Positions 23,259 to 32,596 are shown, counted from the first letter of the stretch. The stretch: 33,618 bases of DNA from an uncultured Clostridia bacterium (GCA_947632835.1 CANRQI010000009.1:1-33618), one strand, 5' to 3'. A program made the numbers and translations. The notes: generated by a model not told the origin, from the letters alone.

Positions 23259-24698
23259 CTACATATTTTTCTCAATTAATCTAATTTTACAACTATAGTC
23301 ATCATAAGCTGTTTTAAAATCTTTTTCGCTTATAATGTTATAACCTTTAAAATTATTTTCGTAAAATTTAGAATTTACAGGAGTTATAAGCCATATTCTT
23401 CCTTGACATTCTTCCAAAAAATCTGTTGTTATATAAGTTTGCATTTGAGGTCCAAAGGCGTTGTATGCTTCCTCTACTCCCCAATTTGCAAGATTGCAAA
23501 AATACTGCTTGTTATTTGGGAAATGTATATCAAAAACTGAACCTGTGCCAATACTTGGATATACAATAACATCTCCTTCTTTTATATTTTCTTTAACATA
23601 TTTAATATGCTTCATATTATTTAAAGAATAGTTTTCACAAATTAATGAAAAATTATTAAAAATTCCAATTACTAAAACAAGCGCACATATTACCTTAGTA
23701 ATTTTACCACCTTTTGAAAGTAAATAACTTATTGCAAAAAACATTAAACCAGTAACTACTATTAAATATCTATAATATAAAATATCTCTACCAAGAATTT
23801 TAGTCATTATTAATGCAGAAACTATCACTAATACATATACAAGTATTGCAAATATTGCTGGAGTATTTTCTTTAAATCCATGTTTTTTAATTAAATAAAT
23901 TAAGTATACATAAATTGCAATTGACAAAACAAATCCAACATACATGCTTAATTTACCTGAAAAAGTAAAACCTAAAATTTGTATTAATGTTTTTGGAAAT
24001 GTAATATTTATCCAAAATCCATTTTCGCTCATTGTGTTTAATTGTGAAATAAAATATGTTAGCCAAGGTAAATACAAGATTCCCTGTATAACTCCTAAAA
24101 ATAATAATTTTATACAAGAGCTTTTGTTCTTATTTTTTATAAAATAAATTAATAAAATTAAATTTATAATTCCAGCAGACATCAATCCATAATAATGTAA
24201 ATAAATACTTGCTAAACTTGATAATCCAAAAACTACCCAATAAACCAATTTATCCTTTTTCGATAACCTATAAGCATAAATTCCTAATATAGTTATAACG
24301 AGCATTGTTAACGCATACATTCTTATTTCGTTTGCATAAGTTACTGAAACTCCCGAAAAATATACAAAAAATGAAAATAATAAACCTGTTTTTTCTCCAA
24401 AATCTTTTCTTATATGTGTATAGCCTAATATTCCTAAAATAGACACACAAAGTGCGGAAAACAATCTATATATTAATATAGAAGAGGAATGAGTTAGTAA
24501 ATAAAATAAATGCAAAACAAAATAATATAAAATAGGATGAACATCATGCCCTCCTATATTCCAAATTTCTTTAAAGCTATGTGTTGCCATAGCAACAGAA
24601 TACGTTTCATCAAACCATAAATTGACGTGAAACACACTTAAATTTAAAAATATAATTCCAAAAATAATAATAAATATATGTAAATTCTTTTTATTCAT
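23259..24698 (-). CDS. GT39-like membrane glycosyltransferase
   Basis: 479 residues with about ten hydrophobic helices. The first outer loop has LWFDETYSVAMATHSFKEIW, including the Asp-Glu pair that is catalytic in ArnT/PMT-type (GT-C fold) enzymes, followed by GGHDVHPILYYFVLHLFY, also characteristic. The C-terminal soluble part (about 370-479) has VKEGDVIVYPS and may be the outer periplasm-like domain. Such enzymes move sugars from a lipid-phosphate donor to a cell-surface acceptor; substrates are unknown. No polyprenyl-sugar synthase gene is adjacent. ATG start with GGGAGTA upstream. Confidence 0.8.
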   Translation of the reverse strand: MNKKNLHIFIIIFGIIFLNLSVFHVNLWFDETYSVAMATHSFKEIWNIGGHDVHPILYYFVLHLFYLLTHSSSILIYRLFSALCVSILGILGYTHIRKDFGEKTGLLFSFFVYFSGVSVTYANEIRMYALTMLVITILGIYAYRLSKKDKLVYWVVFGLSSLASIYLHYYGLMSAGIINLILLIYFIKNKNKSSCIKLLFLGVIQGILYLPWLTYFISQLNTMSENGFWINITFPKTLIQILGFTFSGKLSMYVGFVLSIAIYVYLIYLIKKHGFKENTPAIFAILVYVLVIVSALIMTKILGRDILYYRYLIVVTGLMFFAISYLLSKGGKITKVICALVLVIGIFNNFSLICENYSLNNMKHIKYVKENIKEGDVIVYPSIGTGSVFDIHFPNNKQYFCNLANWGVEEAYNAFGPQMQTYITTDFLEECQGRIWLITPVNSKFYENNFKGYNIISEKDFKTAYDDYSCKIRLIEKNM

Positions 24699-24725
24699 AA
24701 ATTACTCCCATATTTATATAAGAAT

Positions 24726-24752
24726 TGTCCCCCAGTTCACATTCTGAGGGAC
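24726..24752 (-). terminator. Hairpin after the rubredoxin gene
   Basis: GTCCCCCAG (24726-24734) pairs with CTGAGGGAC (24744-24752) with one mismatch. The T run is better on the top strand than on the minus strand, but only minus-strand genes flank it. Confidence 0.5.
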
Positions 24753-24758
24753 ATTTTT

Positions 24759-24896
24759 CTAATCTTCTTTTTTGAACATATCTTTTCCTACTCCGCATAA
24801 AGGGCAAACCCAATCCTCTGGTAAATCTTCAAATTTAACTCCTTCTTCAGCTTCATCATAAATATGTCCGCAAACTGTACATACATATTTTGCCAT
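24759..24896 (-). CDS. Rubredoxin
   Basis: 45 residues. Two iron-binding pairs are present: CTVCGH (Cys6, Cys9) and CPLCGVG (Cys31, Cys34), with DLPEDW before the second pair as in all rubredoxins. It is about eight residues shorter than the usual 53, missing the segment after IYDEAEEG, like the rubredoxin domains of rubrerythrins. It is 27 bases downstream of the flavodiiron protein gene with an AGGAGG site, so it is most likely its electron donor for oxygen reduction. Confidence 0.92.
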   Translation of the reverse strand: MAKYVCTVCGHIYDEAEEGVKFEDLPEDWVCPLCGVGKDMFKKED

Positions 24897-24923
24897 TTCT
24901 TTTTCCTCCTATATCTAAATTTT

Positions 24924-26093
24924 TTAAGCTTTCATTAATTCTTTTGCAAGTTTTCCAAGTTGTTTTACATTTTCCTCATTCATTTTTGATTTTATAGTAA
25001 TTTTATTAGTACAAACTTTCATATTTTTCATTTCTTCTACAATTTTCAACATTGAATTTCCAGCAGATGGAGCCCATGTTCCATTTTCAATTATACCAAC
25101 TTTTCTATGTTGATAGTTTTTTCCTTTTAATTCATTCAAAAAATGCTCCATTGGTGGAAAAACTCCTGCGTTATAACTAGAAGCAGCAAGAACAAGTTTA
25201 CTGTATCTAAAGGCATTTTCAATAGCAATAGATATGTCTGATCTTGCTAAATCCATTAAAACTACATTTTCTTCACCATTTTCTTTTAAAATTTCTCCTA
25301 ATTTCTTAGCAGAATCGGCTGTATTACCATGTATTGAAGCATAAGCTATAAAAACTCCTTCATCTTCTGGTTTATAACTACACCAAGTAGAATATTTTTC
25401 AATATAATATTCTATATCTTTATCTAAAATTGGACCATGTAATGGACATATTTTATTAATTTTTAAATGAGAAGCTTTTTTCAAAACATTTTGTACCTGA
25501 AGTCCATATTTCCCAACAATATTAAAATAATATCTTCTTGCTTCATCTATCCAATTTTCTTTAGTTTCTGGTAATCCAAATCTACCAAAAGCATCTGCTG
25601 AAAATAATATTCCTTCTGTATTTTCATAAGCAAATATTACTTCAGGCCAATGTACCATAGGGGCTGAAATAAATCTGAAAGTATGCTTTCCCATATCTAT
25701 ATATCCACCATCACCTATAACAATTTTCCTTTTTTCAAAATTTGGAATATCAAAAAATTGAGGTATAATATCAAAAGCTTTTTGAGTTGCAATAATTCTC
25801 ATTTTAGGAAATTTCTTACATAATAATTCTATATTATATCCATGATCTGGTTCCAAATGAGTAATAATAAGATAATCTACCTTTTCACCATCTAAAGCTT
25901 CTTCTAAATTTTTTACCCATTGCTCAGTTCCTCTTTTATCAACTGTATCTAAAACAACGTTCATATCATCTTTTAAAAGATATGAATTATACGATACACC
26001 ATTTGGAACAACATATTGACCTTCAAATAAATCTATATCTTTATCATTAACACCTATATAATAAATAGAATTAGCTATTTCATGTTTAGCCAT
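24924..26093 (-). CDS. fprA: Flavodiiron protein (A-type flavoprotein, FprA)
   Basis: 389 residues. The metallo-beta-lactamase-like domain (1-245) holds the diiron ligands in THLEPDHGYN (His79, Glu81, Asp83, His84), MVHWPEV, ADAFGRFG and CPLHGP. The flavodoxin domain (about 248-389) has AYASIHGNTADSAKKL, the FMN phosphate loop, and SSYNAGVFPPMEHFL. These enzymes reduce O2 to water (or NO to N2O) in anaerobes. It forms an operon with rubredoxin. GGAGGTTAA precedes the ATG. Substrate preference cannot be told from sequence alone. Confidence 0.94.
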   Translation of the reverse strand: MAKHEIANSIYYIGVNDKDIDLFEGQYVVPNGVSYNSYLLKDDMNVVLDTVDKRGTEQWVKNLEEALDGEKVDYLIITHLEPDHGYNIELLCKKFPKMRIIATQKAFDIIPQFFDIPNFEKRKIVIGDGGYIDMGKHTFRFISAPMVHWPEVIFAYENTEGILFSADAFGRFGLPETKENWIDEARRYYFNIVGKYGLQVQNVLKKASHLKINKICPLHGPILDKDIEYYIEKYSTWCSYKPEDEGVFIAYASIHGNTADSAKKLGEILKENGEENVVLMDLARSDISIAIENAFRYSKLVLAASSYNAGVFPPMEHFLNELKGKNYQHRKVGIIENGTWAPSAGNSMLKIVEEMKNMKVCTNKITIKSKMNEENVKQLGKLAKELMKA

Positions 26094-26214
26094 AATTTAA
26101 CCTCCTTTATGTCATAATTTACTGTTTGCTATTCTATCATAAATTTATTTTTATGACAATATAAATTTGTTTTTTTTAAGTTAACAAATTTTATTTAATT
26201 TTCAGTGATTTTTA

Positions 26215-26264
26215 TGTAGCTAGCCGGTCCCAACGAAACTCATTCATAAAACATATATTTTTTA
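26215..26264 (-). repeat. Half copy (H) of the long-hairpin repeat
   Basis: TGTAGCTAGCCGGTCCCAAC followed by GAAACTCATTCATAAAACAT matches the right half of copy D. The left half is absent, and the conserved GGTCCCCACGAA reads GGTCCCAACGAA. It looks like a decaying remnant between fprA and the nitroreductase gene. I see nothing else clear in 26094-26385 except an A-T palindrome at 26330-26354. Confidence 0.75.
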
Positions 26265-26385
26265 TATTTGCAATATAGTAAAAAAATTAAATATTGCTTC
26301 ACAAAATTGGTATCATTAAAGTTAATTACTTATTTTATTTTTATAATAAAATAAATAAAAATGATATTTTACTAGGAGATTAATT

Positions 26386-26937
26386 ATGGATTTTGATAAA
26401 ATAATTACTACTAGACGTTCTGCAAGACTATTTACTAATAAAGATGTTTCTAATGCAGAAATAGAAAAAATATTGCAAAGTGGCTGTTATGCTCCTTCTG
26501 CAAGAAATAGACAACCTTGGAAATTTTACATTTTAGACGATAATCAAAAAGAACATATTATGAATATGCTTTTTGAATGGGATAAACTTAATCCTAAAGA
26601 ACGAACAAGCGTAAAAGGCACTGCAGAACAAATTAAAACGGCTAATAAAATGATTATGATTTACACCAATATTTACAAGTCAAAAGCTAAAAATGGAGAT
26701 TATAAAAAAGCCGATTATCTTTCTCTCGGATGTGCTATTGAAAATATGAGTTTACAAGCTGTAAATCTCGGCCTAGGAAGTTGTATACTATGTGATACTT
26801 TATATATTGCAAATGAAATTGACGAATATTTAGGAATAAAAAATTTTGAACAGATATGTGGGTTCATTATTGGTAATCCAATATATAACTATCCACCAAA
26901 AGTCAAAAAGAAATTAGAAGATTTATTATTAAATTAA
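26386..26937 (+). CDS. Nitroreductase family protein
   Basis: 183 residues, FMN-dependent nitroreductase fold. The N-terminus has TTRRSARLFTNKDV (FMN phosphate Arg/Ser), then CYAPSARNRQPWKFYIL, the family signature. DYLSLGCAIENMSLQAVNLGLGSC is the dimer/FMN helix and CGFIIGNP the C-terminal strand. These enzymes reduce nitro groups, quinones or flavins with NAD(P)H; the physiological substrate is unknown. AGGAGATTAAT precedes the ATG. Single-gene unit. Confidence 0.9.
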   Translation: MDFDKIITTRRSARLFTNKDVSNAEIEKILQSGCYAPSARNRQPWKFYILDDNQKEHIMNMLFEWDKLNPKERTSVKGTAEQIKTANKMIMIYTNIYKSKAKNGDYKKADYLSLGCAIENMSLQAVNLGLGSCILCDTLYIANEIDEYLGIKNFEQICGFIIGNPIYNYPPKVKKKLEDLLLN

Positions 26938-26944
26938 ATACAAA

Positions 26945-26966
26945 ACAGATGGTATTCGCCATCTGT
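26945..26966. terminator. Bidirectional terminator
   Basis: ACAGATGG (26945-26952) and CCATCTGT (26959-26966) form a hairpin between convergent genes. TTTTGTATTT follows on the minus strand, so it is best for the radical SAM gene. Confidence 0.75.
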
Positions 26967-26984
26967 CTTGCACTTGCAGAAAAA

Positions 26985-27968
26985 TCATTTCTTATCACAT
27001 TCACATCTGCTTGCCCATATTTCTTCAATCATTTTCTTTCGATATGAAACATCCCAGTTACAATAAAAATCCACATAAAATTTTATTAATCTTTCTTTAC
27101 ATTTTTCGCACGTTCTTGGATGTTGAGTAATATCTTTAGAAAAAGAATTTTCTCTCGTTCCCCACCAAGCAATCGTAAGTTTGTCTAAATATTTTTCGGG
27201 AATTCTATGAAGAAGCTCTACAAACTCCCAAGATGAAATCTGCTCATAAATTCCAATATCTTCCCAATGTTTTAACATAGTTTTTTTCTTAATATTTATT
27301 GGAAACAATACTGCATATGTATTTTTGGGCATATTTTCATAGATAAAATCAAGAGAATCCAAACAATCCTGAATCTGCTCCTCACGGGTTAAAAAAGGTG
27401 CACCCAAAAGTACATTTATTTGCAAACCAATTCCATATTTGTCGCATAGTTTGGTTACTTCAAGATATTGAGTTAAATCTATATCTTTATTATAGATATC
27501 TCTCACATCTTTATCTGCTGATTCAAAACCCAGTTCAAAATAAATATTTTGTTCATCACCTAAAATTCTTCTAATGTCTTGTATCTTCTTTTCTGTAATT
27601 GTATTATAGTGTGTTTCAATTGTAATTATTGGAATATCTTTATGGGAAACATAATGCAATATCTCAAGAAATAAATCATAAGGTATTTCCCTTTCTGAAA
27701 GAAATGAACCATTTGCCTCCAACTCTAGTTCAGCTATATCAAATTCCTTTAAATCTATCTTTTCAAGCTCAGGTTTAACCATTTCCAATGTCAAGTTATA
27801 GTCAAAACCATAGTTGCAAAAAGTACATGCGTTTTCACAACCACAAGATGTAAAAAGCAATTGGTAGTTTTTATTTTCTACTTTTACAAGCGAAACTATT
27901 GGAGTTCCATCTTCATGTTTTATGGTTTTCCGCATCTTCCAGATTTCACGAGTTAAATATTCATTCAT
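26985..27968 (-). CDS. Radical SAM protein, TIGR01210/RaSEA-like
   Basis: 327 residues. The 4Fe-4S site is CENACTFC (CxxxCxxC, about 39-46) in a GC..ACTFCNYG context, with ELEANGSF, ETHYNTITEKKI and FELGFESAD as later barrel motifs. The C-terminus has two Cys pairs (CEKC, and C.CDKK at the end) that may bind zinc or iron. The shape fits the Elp3-like group that includes archaeosine synthase partner RaSEA, but no queuosine or archaeosine gene is nearby, so the substrate is unknown. Codon 13 (top 27930-27932) is CGG, the only in-frame CGG in the window not at a proposed frameshift site. Local base use seems slightly richer in G+C than neighbours, hinting at transfer. Confidence 0.8.
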   Translation of the reverse strand: MNEYLTREIWKMRKTIKHEDGTPIVSLVKVENKNYQLLFTSCGCENACTFCNYGFDYNLTLEMVKPELEKIDLKEFDIAELELEANGSFLSEREIPYDLFLEILHYVSHKDIPIITIETHYNTITEKKIQDIRRILGDEQNIYFELGFESADKDVRDIYNKDIDLTQYLEVTKLCDKYGIGLQINVLLGAPFLTREEQIQDCLDSLDFIYENMPKNTYAVLFPINIKKKTMLKHWEDIGIYEQISSWEFVELLHRIPEKYLDKLTIAWWGTRENSFSKDITQHPRTCEKCKERLIKFYVDFYCNWDVSYRKKMIEEIWASRCECDKK

Positions 27969-28038
27969 CTCATATCCTCCTAGAATAATATAAATTGGTA
28001 ATAAACTACATATTTATTTTATATTATTTAAAAAGAAA

Positions 28039-28074
28039 ACAAGTAACTTTTTTAATATTAAAAAAATCACTTGT
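28039..28074 (-). terminator. Terminator after the AraC-type regulator gene
   Basis: ACAAGT (28039-28044) pairs with ACTTGT (28069-28074), and the inner TTTTTTAATATTAAAAAAA extends the stem. TTTTCTTTTT follows on the minus strand. Confidence 0.7.
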
Positions 28075-28078
28075 CATA

Positions 28079-28876
28079 CTATTTTATTGGAATATATAAT
28101 CTTAATTTATCGTTCTCTAAGTATTCCTCAATATCTGGTAAATCCTCTAACTCATATTCAAAATTTGGAATAATCGTTCTATATATTTTTGAACAAAATT
28201 TATACAACGAATTAGAATCTTTATAATCACACTCAAATACTATATAATTACTTGATTTCAATTTTAACTCTTTTGCATTTTCAAATCTTTCCTTTGATGC
28301 AATATAGTAAATAGCCTTATCTATACTGCATGTTTTATCATATTCAAGCAAACCATATTCACTTTTGCCTTTTATATATTTATAATTGCTTTTCCAAAAT
28401 AACGGAGCCTCTTTATGACAATTCTTTATTGTTGTTTTCATAGGAATAGCATAAAAATTAAATTCAATGTCTTTTTCTATATGATAATGAAATTCATCTG
28501 TTATTTCTTCATTTATTAATTCATACTTTGAAAAAAATTTTATGTTATTCTTATTATCATTTATTTGACTTGGAAGAAATCCCATCATTGATTTAAAAGC
28601 TCTAGAAAAAGCTTGTGAAGACTCATAATTATATTTTAGTGCAATATCAATAATCTTTTCTTTTCCATCAATCAAATCCAAAGCAGACATACTTAGTCTT
28701 CTCTTTCTTATGTACTCAGCTACAGTATAATTTGTTACAAATAAAAATATTCTATGCATGGTATATTCATTAACACCAAGTATCTGAGAAAGCCTTTTAT
28801 AACTAATTTCTTCACATAAATTATTTTCTATATATTCGATTAAATATTCAAATTTTTCACTACTCTTTTTATTCAT
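28079..28876 (-). CDS. AraC family regulator with N-terminal HTH and C-terminal effector domain
   Basis: 265 residues. Two helix-turn-helix units (about 10-105): LSQILGVNEYTMHRIF and IIDIALKYNYESSQAFSRAF, then MMGFLPSQI, the AraC signature. The C-terminal part (about 125-265) looks like a GyrI-like small-molecule domain, as in Rob- or TipA-like regulators that sense drugs or peptides. Its ATG overlaps the stop of the ABC exporter gene (ATGA), so the two are co-translated, and it may control that exporter. The ligand is unknown. Confidence 0.85.
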   Translation of the reverse strand: MNKKSSEKFEYLIEYIENNLCEEISYKRLSQILGVNEYTMHRIFLFVTNYTVAEYIRKRRLSMSALDLIDGKEKIIDIALKYNYESSQAFSRAFKSMMGFLPSQINDNKNNIKFFSKYELINEEITDEFHYHIEKDIEFNFYAIPMKTTIKNCHKEAPLFWKSNYKYIKGKSEYGLLEYDKTCSIDKAIYYIASKERFENAKELKLKSSNYIVFECDYKDSNSLYKFCSKIYRTIIPNFEYELEDLPDIEEYLENDKLRLYIPIK

Positions 28877-30576
28877 AAACTTTCCCTTTTTAATAAATCA
28901 TTATAACTTCCTTTATCAATAATTCTTCCATTTTCAACTACCATAATTCTATCACAATTAATAATTGTTGATAATCTATGAGCAATAATTAAAATTGTAT
29001 ATTCATCTTTTAAATTGCTAATTGCTTTTTGAATTTCAGACTGTGTTTCGTTATCCAAACTACTAGTTGCTTCATCAAATAATATAATTTTTGTTTTTTG
29101 TACAAAAGCTCTTGCAATTGCTAATCTCTGCTTTTGTCCACCAGATAAAACCACACCTGACTCTCCTACTATGGTGTCATATTTATTTGGTAAAGTTTCA
29201 ATAAACTCATCTAAACAAGCTATTTTACATGCTTTTATCATTTCATCTTCTGTTAAATTTTCTTTTACAAGTTTTAGATTATCTCGAATACTTAAATTAA
29301 AAATATATGGATTTTGGCTAATAATAGTTATGTTTCCTCGTATTGAATCTTCATCTAATTCATTTATATCTTCATTCTCAATTAAAATCTTTCCTGATTT
29401 TACATCATACATTTTACATAATAGATTGAAAATTGTTGTTTTACCAGCACCGCTTTTTCCAACAAAACCTATCATTTCTCCACTATTAACTTTAAAACTA
29501 ATATCATCTAAAACAAGATTTTCTTCATTATACCCAAATGAAACATTTTGAAATTCAAAATTACCATTTACTTTTTCTAAATGTTTATTGCCAAAATGTT
29601 CTTTTTTAAAAGTTTCATCTTCTAAAATACTAAAAACTCTATCACAAGAAATATTAAAATCTTTTGCAAGATCCAAAAATCCTGAAATTTGCTCCATAAT
29701 AACTGTCATAATACCAGATTTATAGTTAAATAAAGCAATAGCAAGTGCAATAGAAATTGTATTATTCTTGACTAAATAAATCAGCAAAAGTACTAATCCT
29801 AACTCAAAAACTGCTCTTAATGTATCAATAATATAGGTATAAAACATATTAACCTTTGCCATATCAAATCTTTTCTGGTTTTGCTCTTCAACGTTTTTTC
29901 CCAATTTTGTCATAAAGCTGTTTTTTGCATTTAACATTTTTATATCTCGCTCACCTCTTACAAGTTCGCTTGTTAAACCAGAAACTTCTTCAGTTTTATT
30001 TCTAAATTCTATATCCTTTTTCCCTTTTTTCTTTGTTTTTTCATTATATAAAATAGTTAGAATAATTGATACAATTAAATAATACAAAAATACTTGTCTA
30101 TTAATAATCAATGTTGCAAATAATGCACCAATATTTGCAAGTATATGTCTTAAATATTCTAAACCTCCCCAGCCAATAAAACTTGCCATTTTTTCTGTAT
30201 CATTTATAATTCTTTGCACAAACATTCCAGACGAATTATTATCCATATCTTTTTGACATATTTTTAAAATTTCATTTCCTAGCTTTATTTGTAAATTTTT
30301 CATAGTATTTCTTGTAAAATATTGACTATTTCTTCTTGTAAAAAACATTGCTGCAAAACTAATATATGCTTGAACAGCAAAAATAGCTAATGAAATATAA
30401 ATTAATTGTTGCCATAAACTAGATGTAAAATAAACTATTTGCTTTGCAGTAAATACTGGAACAATAATTCCAATTATAGTACTACTAAATACTGCCATAA
30501 TCATGCCGATTAAATTTTTCTTATATTCTTTTCCATATTGATATACTTTCTTTATATTTTGTATTGTTTCTTTCAT
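28873..30576 (-). CDS. ABC exporter, fused membrane and ATPase domains
   Basis: 567 residues, a half-transporter that should dimerise. Six membrane helices occupy about 18-300. The ATPase (about 340-567) has Walker A GFVGKSGAGKTT, signature LSGGQKQRLAIARA, Walker B IILFDEATSSLD and the switch His in IIAHRLSTI. This is the type that exports drugs, lipids or peptides. It is first in an operon with the AraC-type regulator. The substrate cannot be deduced; no bacteriocin precursor is seen nearby. Confidence 0.92.
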   Translation of the reverse strand: MKETIQNIKKVYQYGKEYKKNLIGMIMAVFSSTIIGIIVPVFTAKQIVYFTSSLWQQLIYISLAIFAVQAYISFAAMFFTRRNSQYFTRNTMKNLQIKLGNEILKICQKDMDNNSSGMFVQRIINDTEKMASFIGWGGLEYLRHILANIGALFATLIINRQVFLYYLIVSIILTILYNEKTKKKGKKDIEFRNKTEEVSGLTSELVRGERDIKMLNAKNSFMTKLGKNVEEQNQKRFDMAKVNMFYTYIIDTLRAVFELGLVLLLIYLVKNNTISIALAIALFNYKSGIMTVIMEQISGFLDLAKDFNISCDRVFSILEDETFKKEHFGNKHLEKVNGNFEFQNVSFGYNEENLVLDDISFKVNSGEMIGFVGKSGAGKTTIFNLLCKMYDVKSGKILIENEDINELDEDSIRGNITIISQNPYIFNLSIRDNLKLVKENLTEDEMIKACKIACLDEFIETLPNKYDTIVGESGVVLSGGQKQRLAIARAFVQKTKIILFDEATSSLDNETQSEIQKAISNLKDEYTILIIAHRLSTIINCDRIMVVENGRIIDKGSYNDLLKRESL

Positions 30577-30632
30577 TATTACCTCATATACTATTATATT
30601 GATAAAATATTATAATTTTTTTATTATTTTAT

Positions 30633-31421
30633 TTAATCCACATTTACACCCTTATTTAATAATTTATTACCTACGAAATAAACTATTAAAGTATATATTG
30701 CATATAAAACTATTCCCATAATCATTATACTTTTAAGGGCATTTGAACTAACCTCCATATTATTAAATACAGACATAATATCTGAGTTTAATAATCCTGC
30801 AATATAAATAATTACTATAGACATAATTGAAAATCCCATATACGTTCCAAAACCTATAGCTATAGATTTTTCAATCTTTAAATTATTAGATTTATGTCCT
30901 ATTATAATTCCAAGTATTCCAGACATAGTTAAAAATAAAAATTCCAAAAATACAGTAATTACTAATATTATTATTAAGCTTAAAATAGAACAATTTAAGA
31001 AAATTGCTGATTCTTCCAAATTTTCTTTTATAGCTTCCAAAATGTTTTTATTTAAAAATACAATAGCCATGCAAAAAACTATTACTATAAATGATGTAAA
31101 TAAAGTTATAGTTGCTGTTAATATCTTTGACAAAAATATTTTATTTTTGGTTACTGGAAGAGTATGAGTTAAATATGATTCATCTTTATAAATACTTTTT
31201 ACAAATCCATCCCAATTTCTCTTAAAATAATTTATTAATATATTTATTATTAGCGCTATTGTAACACAATAACATATTTTATATACAATCATCCAAATTG
31301 AAGTTTGCTCAAAACCTTCAATAATTCTTGTAACTACCGCAAAGAAAAAAGCAAAAAAGTATATAACTATTAAATCTTTATATTGCCATTGCAAATCATA
31401 TTTCAATAATTTCTTTAACAT
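30633..31421 (-). CDS. ABC transporter membrane protein (YtrC/ABC-2-like)
   Basis: 262 residues with about six hydrophobic helices: 18-36, 44-62, 98-125, 140-172, 188-210 and 235-255. It starts MLKKLLKYDLQWQYKDL, typical for ABC-2 permeases that pair with a separate ATPase. Its ATG overlaps the ATPase gene end by seven bases, with GGAGGTATT upstream. It is the last gene of the gntR operon. The substrate is unknown; related ytr systems respond to cell-wall antibiotics. Confidence 0.82.
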   Translation of the reverse strand: MLKKLLKYDLQWQYKDLIVIYFFAFFFAVVTRIIEGFEQTSIWMIVYKICYCVTIALIINILINYFKRNWDGFVKSIYKDESYLTHTLPVTKNKIFLSKILTATITLFTSFIVIVFCMAIVFLNKNILEAIKENLEESAIFLNCSILSLIIILVITVFLEFLFLTMSGILGIIIGHKSNNLKIEKSIAIGFGTYMGFSIMSIVIIYIAGLLNSDIMSVFNNMEVSSNALKSIMIMGIVLYAIYTLIVYFVGNKLLNKGVNVD

Positions 31422-32110
31422 TTAAAATACCTCCTAAATATCTCATCTATTGATGAATTTTCTTTTGCTCTTAACTCATCTGCAGATGAAGTTAAAACAA
31501 TATTTCCTTTATCTATAAAAATAACTTCATCTAATATTCTTTCAACATCACTTATTAAATGAGTTGAAATAATTACACTAGCCCCTTCATTAAAATTTGA
31601 AAGAATTGTATCTAATATATAATCTCTTGTTGCTGGATCAATTCCACCTAAAGGTTCATCTAAAATATAAAGTTCAGCATCTCTACTCATAACTAAAATT
31701 AATTGTAATTTTTCTTGCATTCCTTTTGACATCTTACCAACTCTATAATTTATATCTAAATCTAAATCTTTTAATAGCTTAATTGCCTTTTCTTTATTAA
31801 AATTTTCATAAAATTCTTCAAATAATTTCAAGATTTGAGATACTTTCATTTCCTTATCCAAATATGTTCTTTCAGGCAAATATGATATTATTTTTTTTGA
31901 ATTGACACCTGGTTTTTCTCCATTAATCAATACTTCCCCACTTGTAGGAGTTAGTAAATCATTCATAAGTTTTATAAGAGTAGTTTTTCCCATTCCATTT
32001 TTTCCAAGTAAACCTATAATTTTTCCTTTTGGAAGGCTCAAATTTATATTGTTTAGAACTTGTTTATTATCAAATGCTTTGCACAAATTATTACATTTAA
32101 CTAATTCCAT
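31415..32110 (-). CDS. ABC transporter ATP-binding protein (YtrB-like)
   Basis: 231 residues. Walker A is GLLGKNGMGKTTLIKLM (about 33-49). The signature is degenerate: MSKGMQEKLQLILVM instead of LSGGQ, common in the YtrB/EcsA group. Walker B is LYILDEPLGGID, with switch His in IISTHLISDVE. It partners the membrane protein encoded downstream. It overlaps gntR by 14 bases, with GGAGG inside the gntR end, so translation is coupled. Confidence 0.92.
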   Translation of the reverse strand: MELVKCNNLCKAFDNKQVLNNINLSLPKGKIIGLLGKNGMGKTTLIKLMNDLLTPTSGEVLINGEKPGVNSKKIISYLPERTYLDKEMKVSQILKLFEEFYENFNKEKAIKLLKDLDLDINYRVGKMSKGMQEKLQLILVMSRDAELYILDEPLGGIDPATRDYILDTILSNFNEGASVIISTHLISDVERILDEVIFIDKGNIVLTSSADELRAKENSSIDEIFRRYFKC

Positions 32111-32471
32111 TTTTACCTCCTAATTCTTGCAAGTATTTTATTGACTCATCATAAGATATACCTATATCATTCATACTATTAAGATAATTATTTACCTTTT
32201 CCTGTGCCAATTCTTTCTTTACTTTTTCAATTAGACTCTCATCTTCTGTAACATATTTTCCATTTGTTCTTTCTGTATAAATTAGTTTTTCATTTTCTAG
32301 TTCTACTAACGCTTTTTGCATTGTATTTGGATTAACCTTCATTGTAAGTGCTAGCTCTCTCACAGAAGGAATTTTTTGGCCCTTTTGAAATTTACCAGAA
32401 ACTATTTGAATTCTTATTATTTCAACTAATTGAATATAAATTGGTCTTTCATTATCAAAAATATAATTCAC
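32097..32471 (-). CDS. GntR family regulator, YtrA type
   Basis: 124 residues, the short YtrA subfamily: a winged helix (about 5-75) with PIYIQLVEIIRIQIVSGKF, PSVRELALTMKVNPNTMQKAL and the wing YTERTNGKYVT, followed by a short two-helix dimerisation tail instead of a large ligand domain. GTG start with AGGAG. It heads the operon with the ABC pair and very probably represses it through the palindrome overlapping its own promoter. Confidence 0.92.
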   Translation of the reverse strand: MNYIFDNERPIYIQLVEIIRIQIVSGKFQKGQKIPSVRELALTMKVNPNTMQKALVELENEKLIYTERTNGKYVTEDESLIEKVKKELAQEKVNNYLNSMNDIGISYDESIKYLQELGGKNGIS

Positions 32472-32486
32472 AATTATCTCCTTTCT

Positions 32487-32539
32487 TTATTGTATTACTT
32501 GCATAATACAATAATACTACATTATTTTTATCTTGTCAA
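32487..32539 (-). promoter_or_regulatory. Promoter and GntR operator of the gntR-ABC operon
   Basis: On the minus strand TTGACA (32539-32534), a 17-base spacer, then TATTAT (32516-32511). A perfect 11-bp inverted repeat TTATTGTATTA / TAATACAATAA (32487-32497, 32504-32514, 6-base spacer) overlaps the -10 and the start region, as expected for a YtrA-type autorepressor site. Confidence 0.8.
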
Positions 32540-32580
32540 GACTTTTAGTATCGATATTTTTTTATTGCATAAAAAATCTA

Positions 32581-32596
32581 CGAACATATATGTTCG
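32581..32596 (-). terminator. Terminator of the HxlR gene
   Basis: The perfect palindrome CGAACATATATGTTCG is followed on the minus strand by TAGATTTTTTATG. Confidence 0.65.

Noticed and set aside
26330..26354. A-T palindrome TTATTTTAT / ATAAAATAA before the nitroreductase gene as an operator
   Set aside because: It is composed only of A and T in very AT-rich DNA, with no regulator gene beside it; chance is likely.
26985..27968. Frameshift at the CGG of the radical SAM gene
   Set aside because: A +1 shift there would reach TAA within three codons, and the zero frame is complete with all family motifs.
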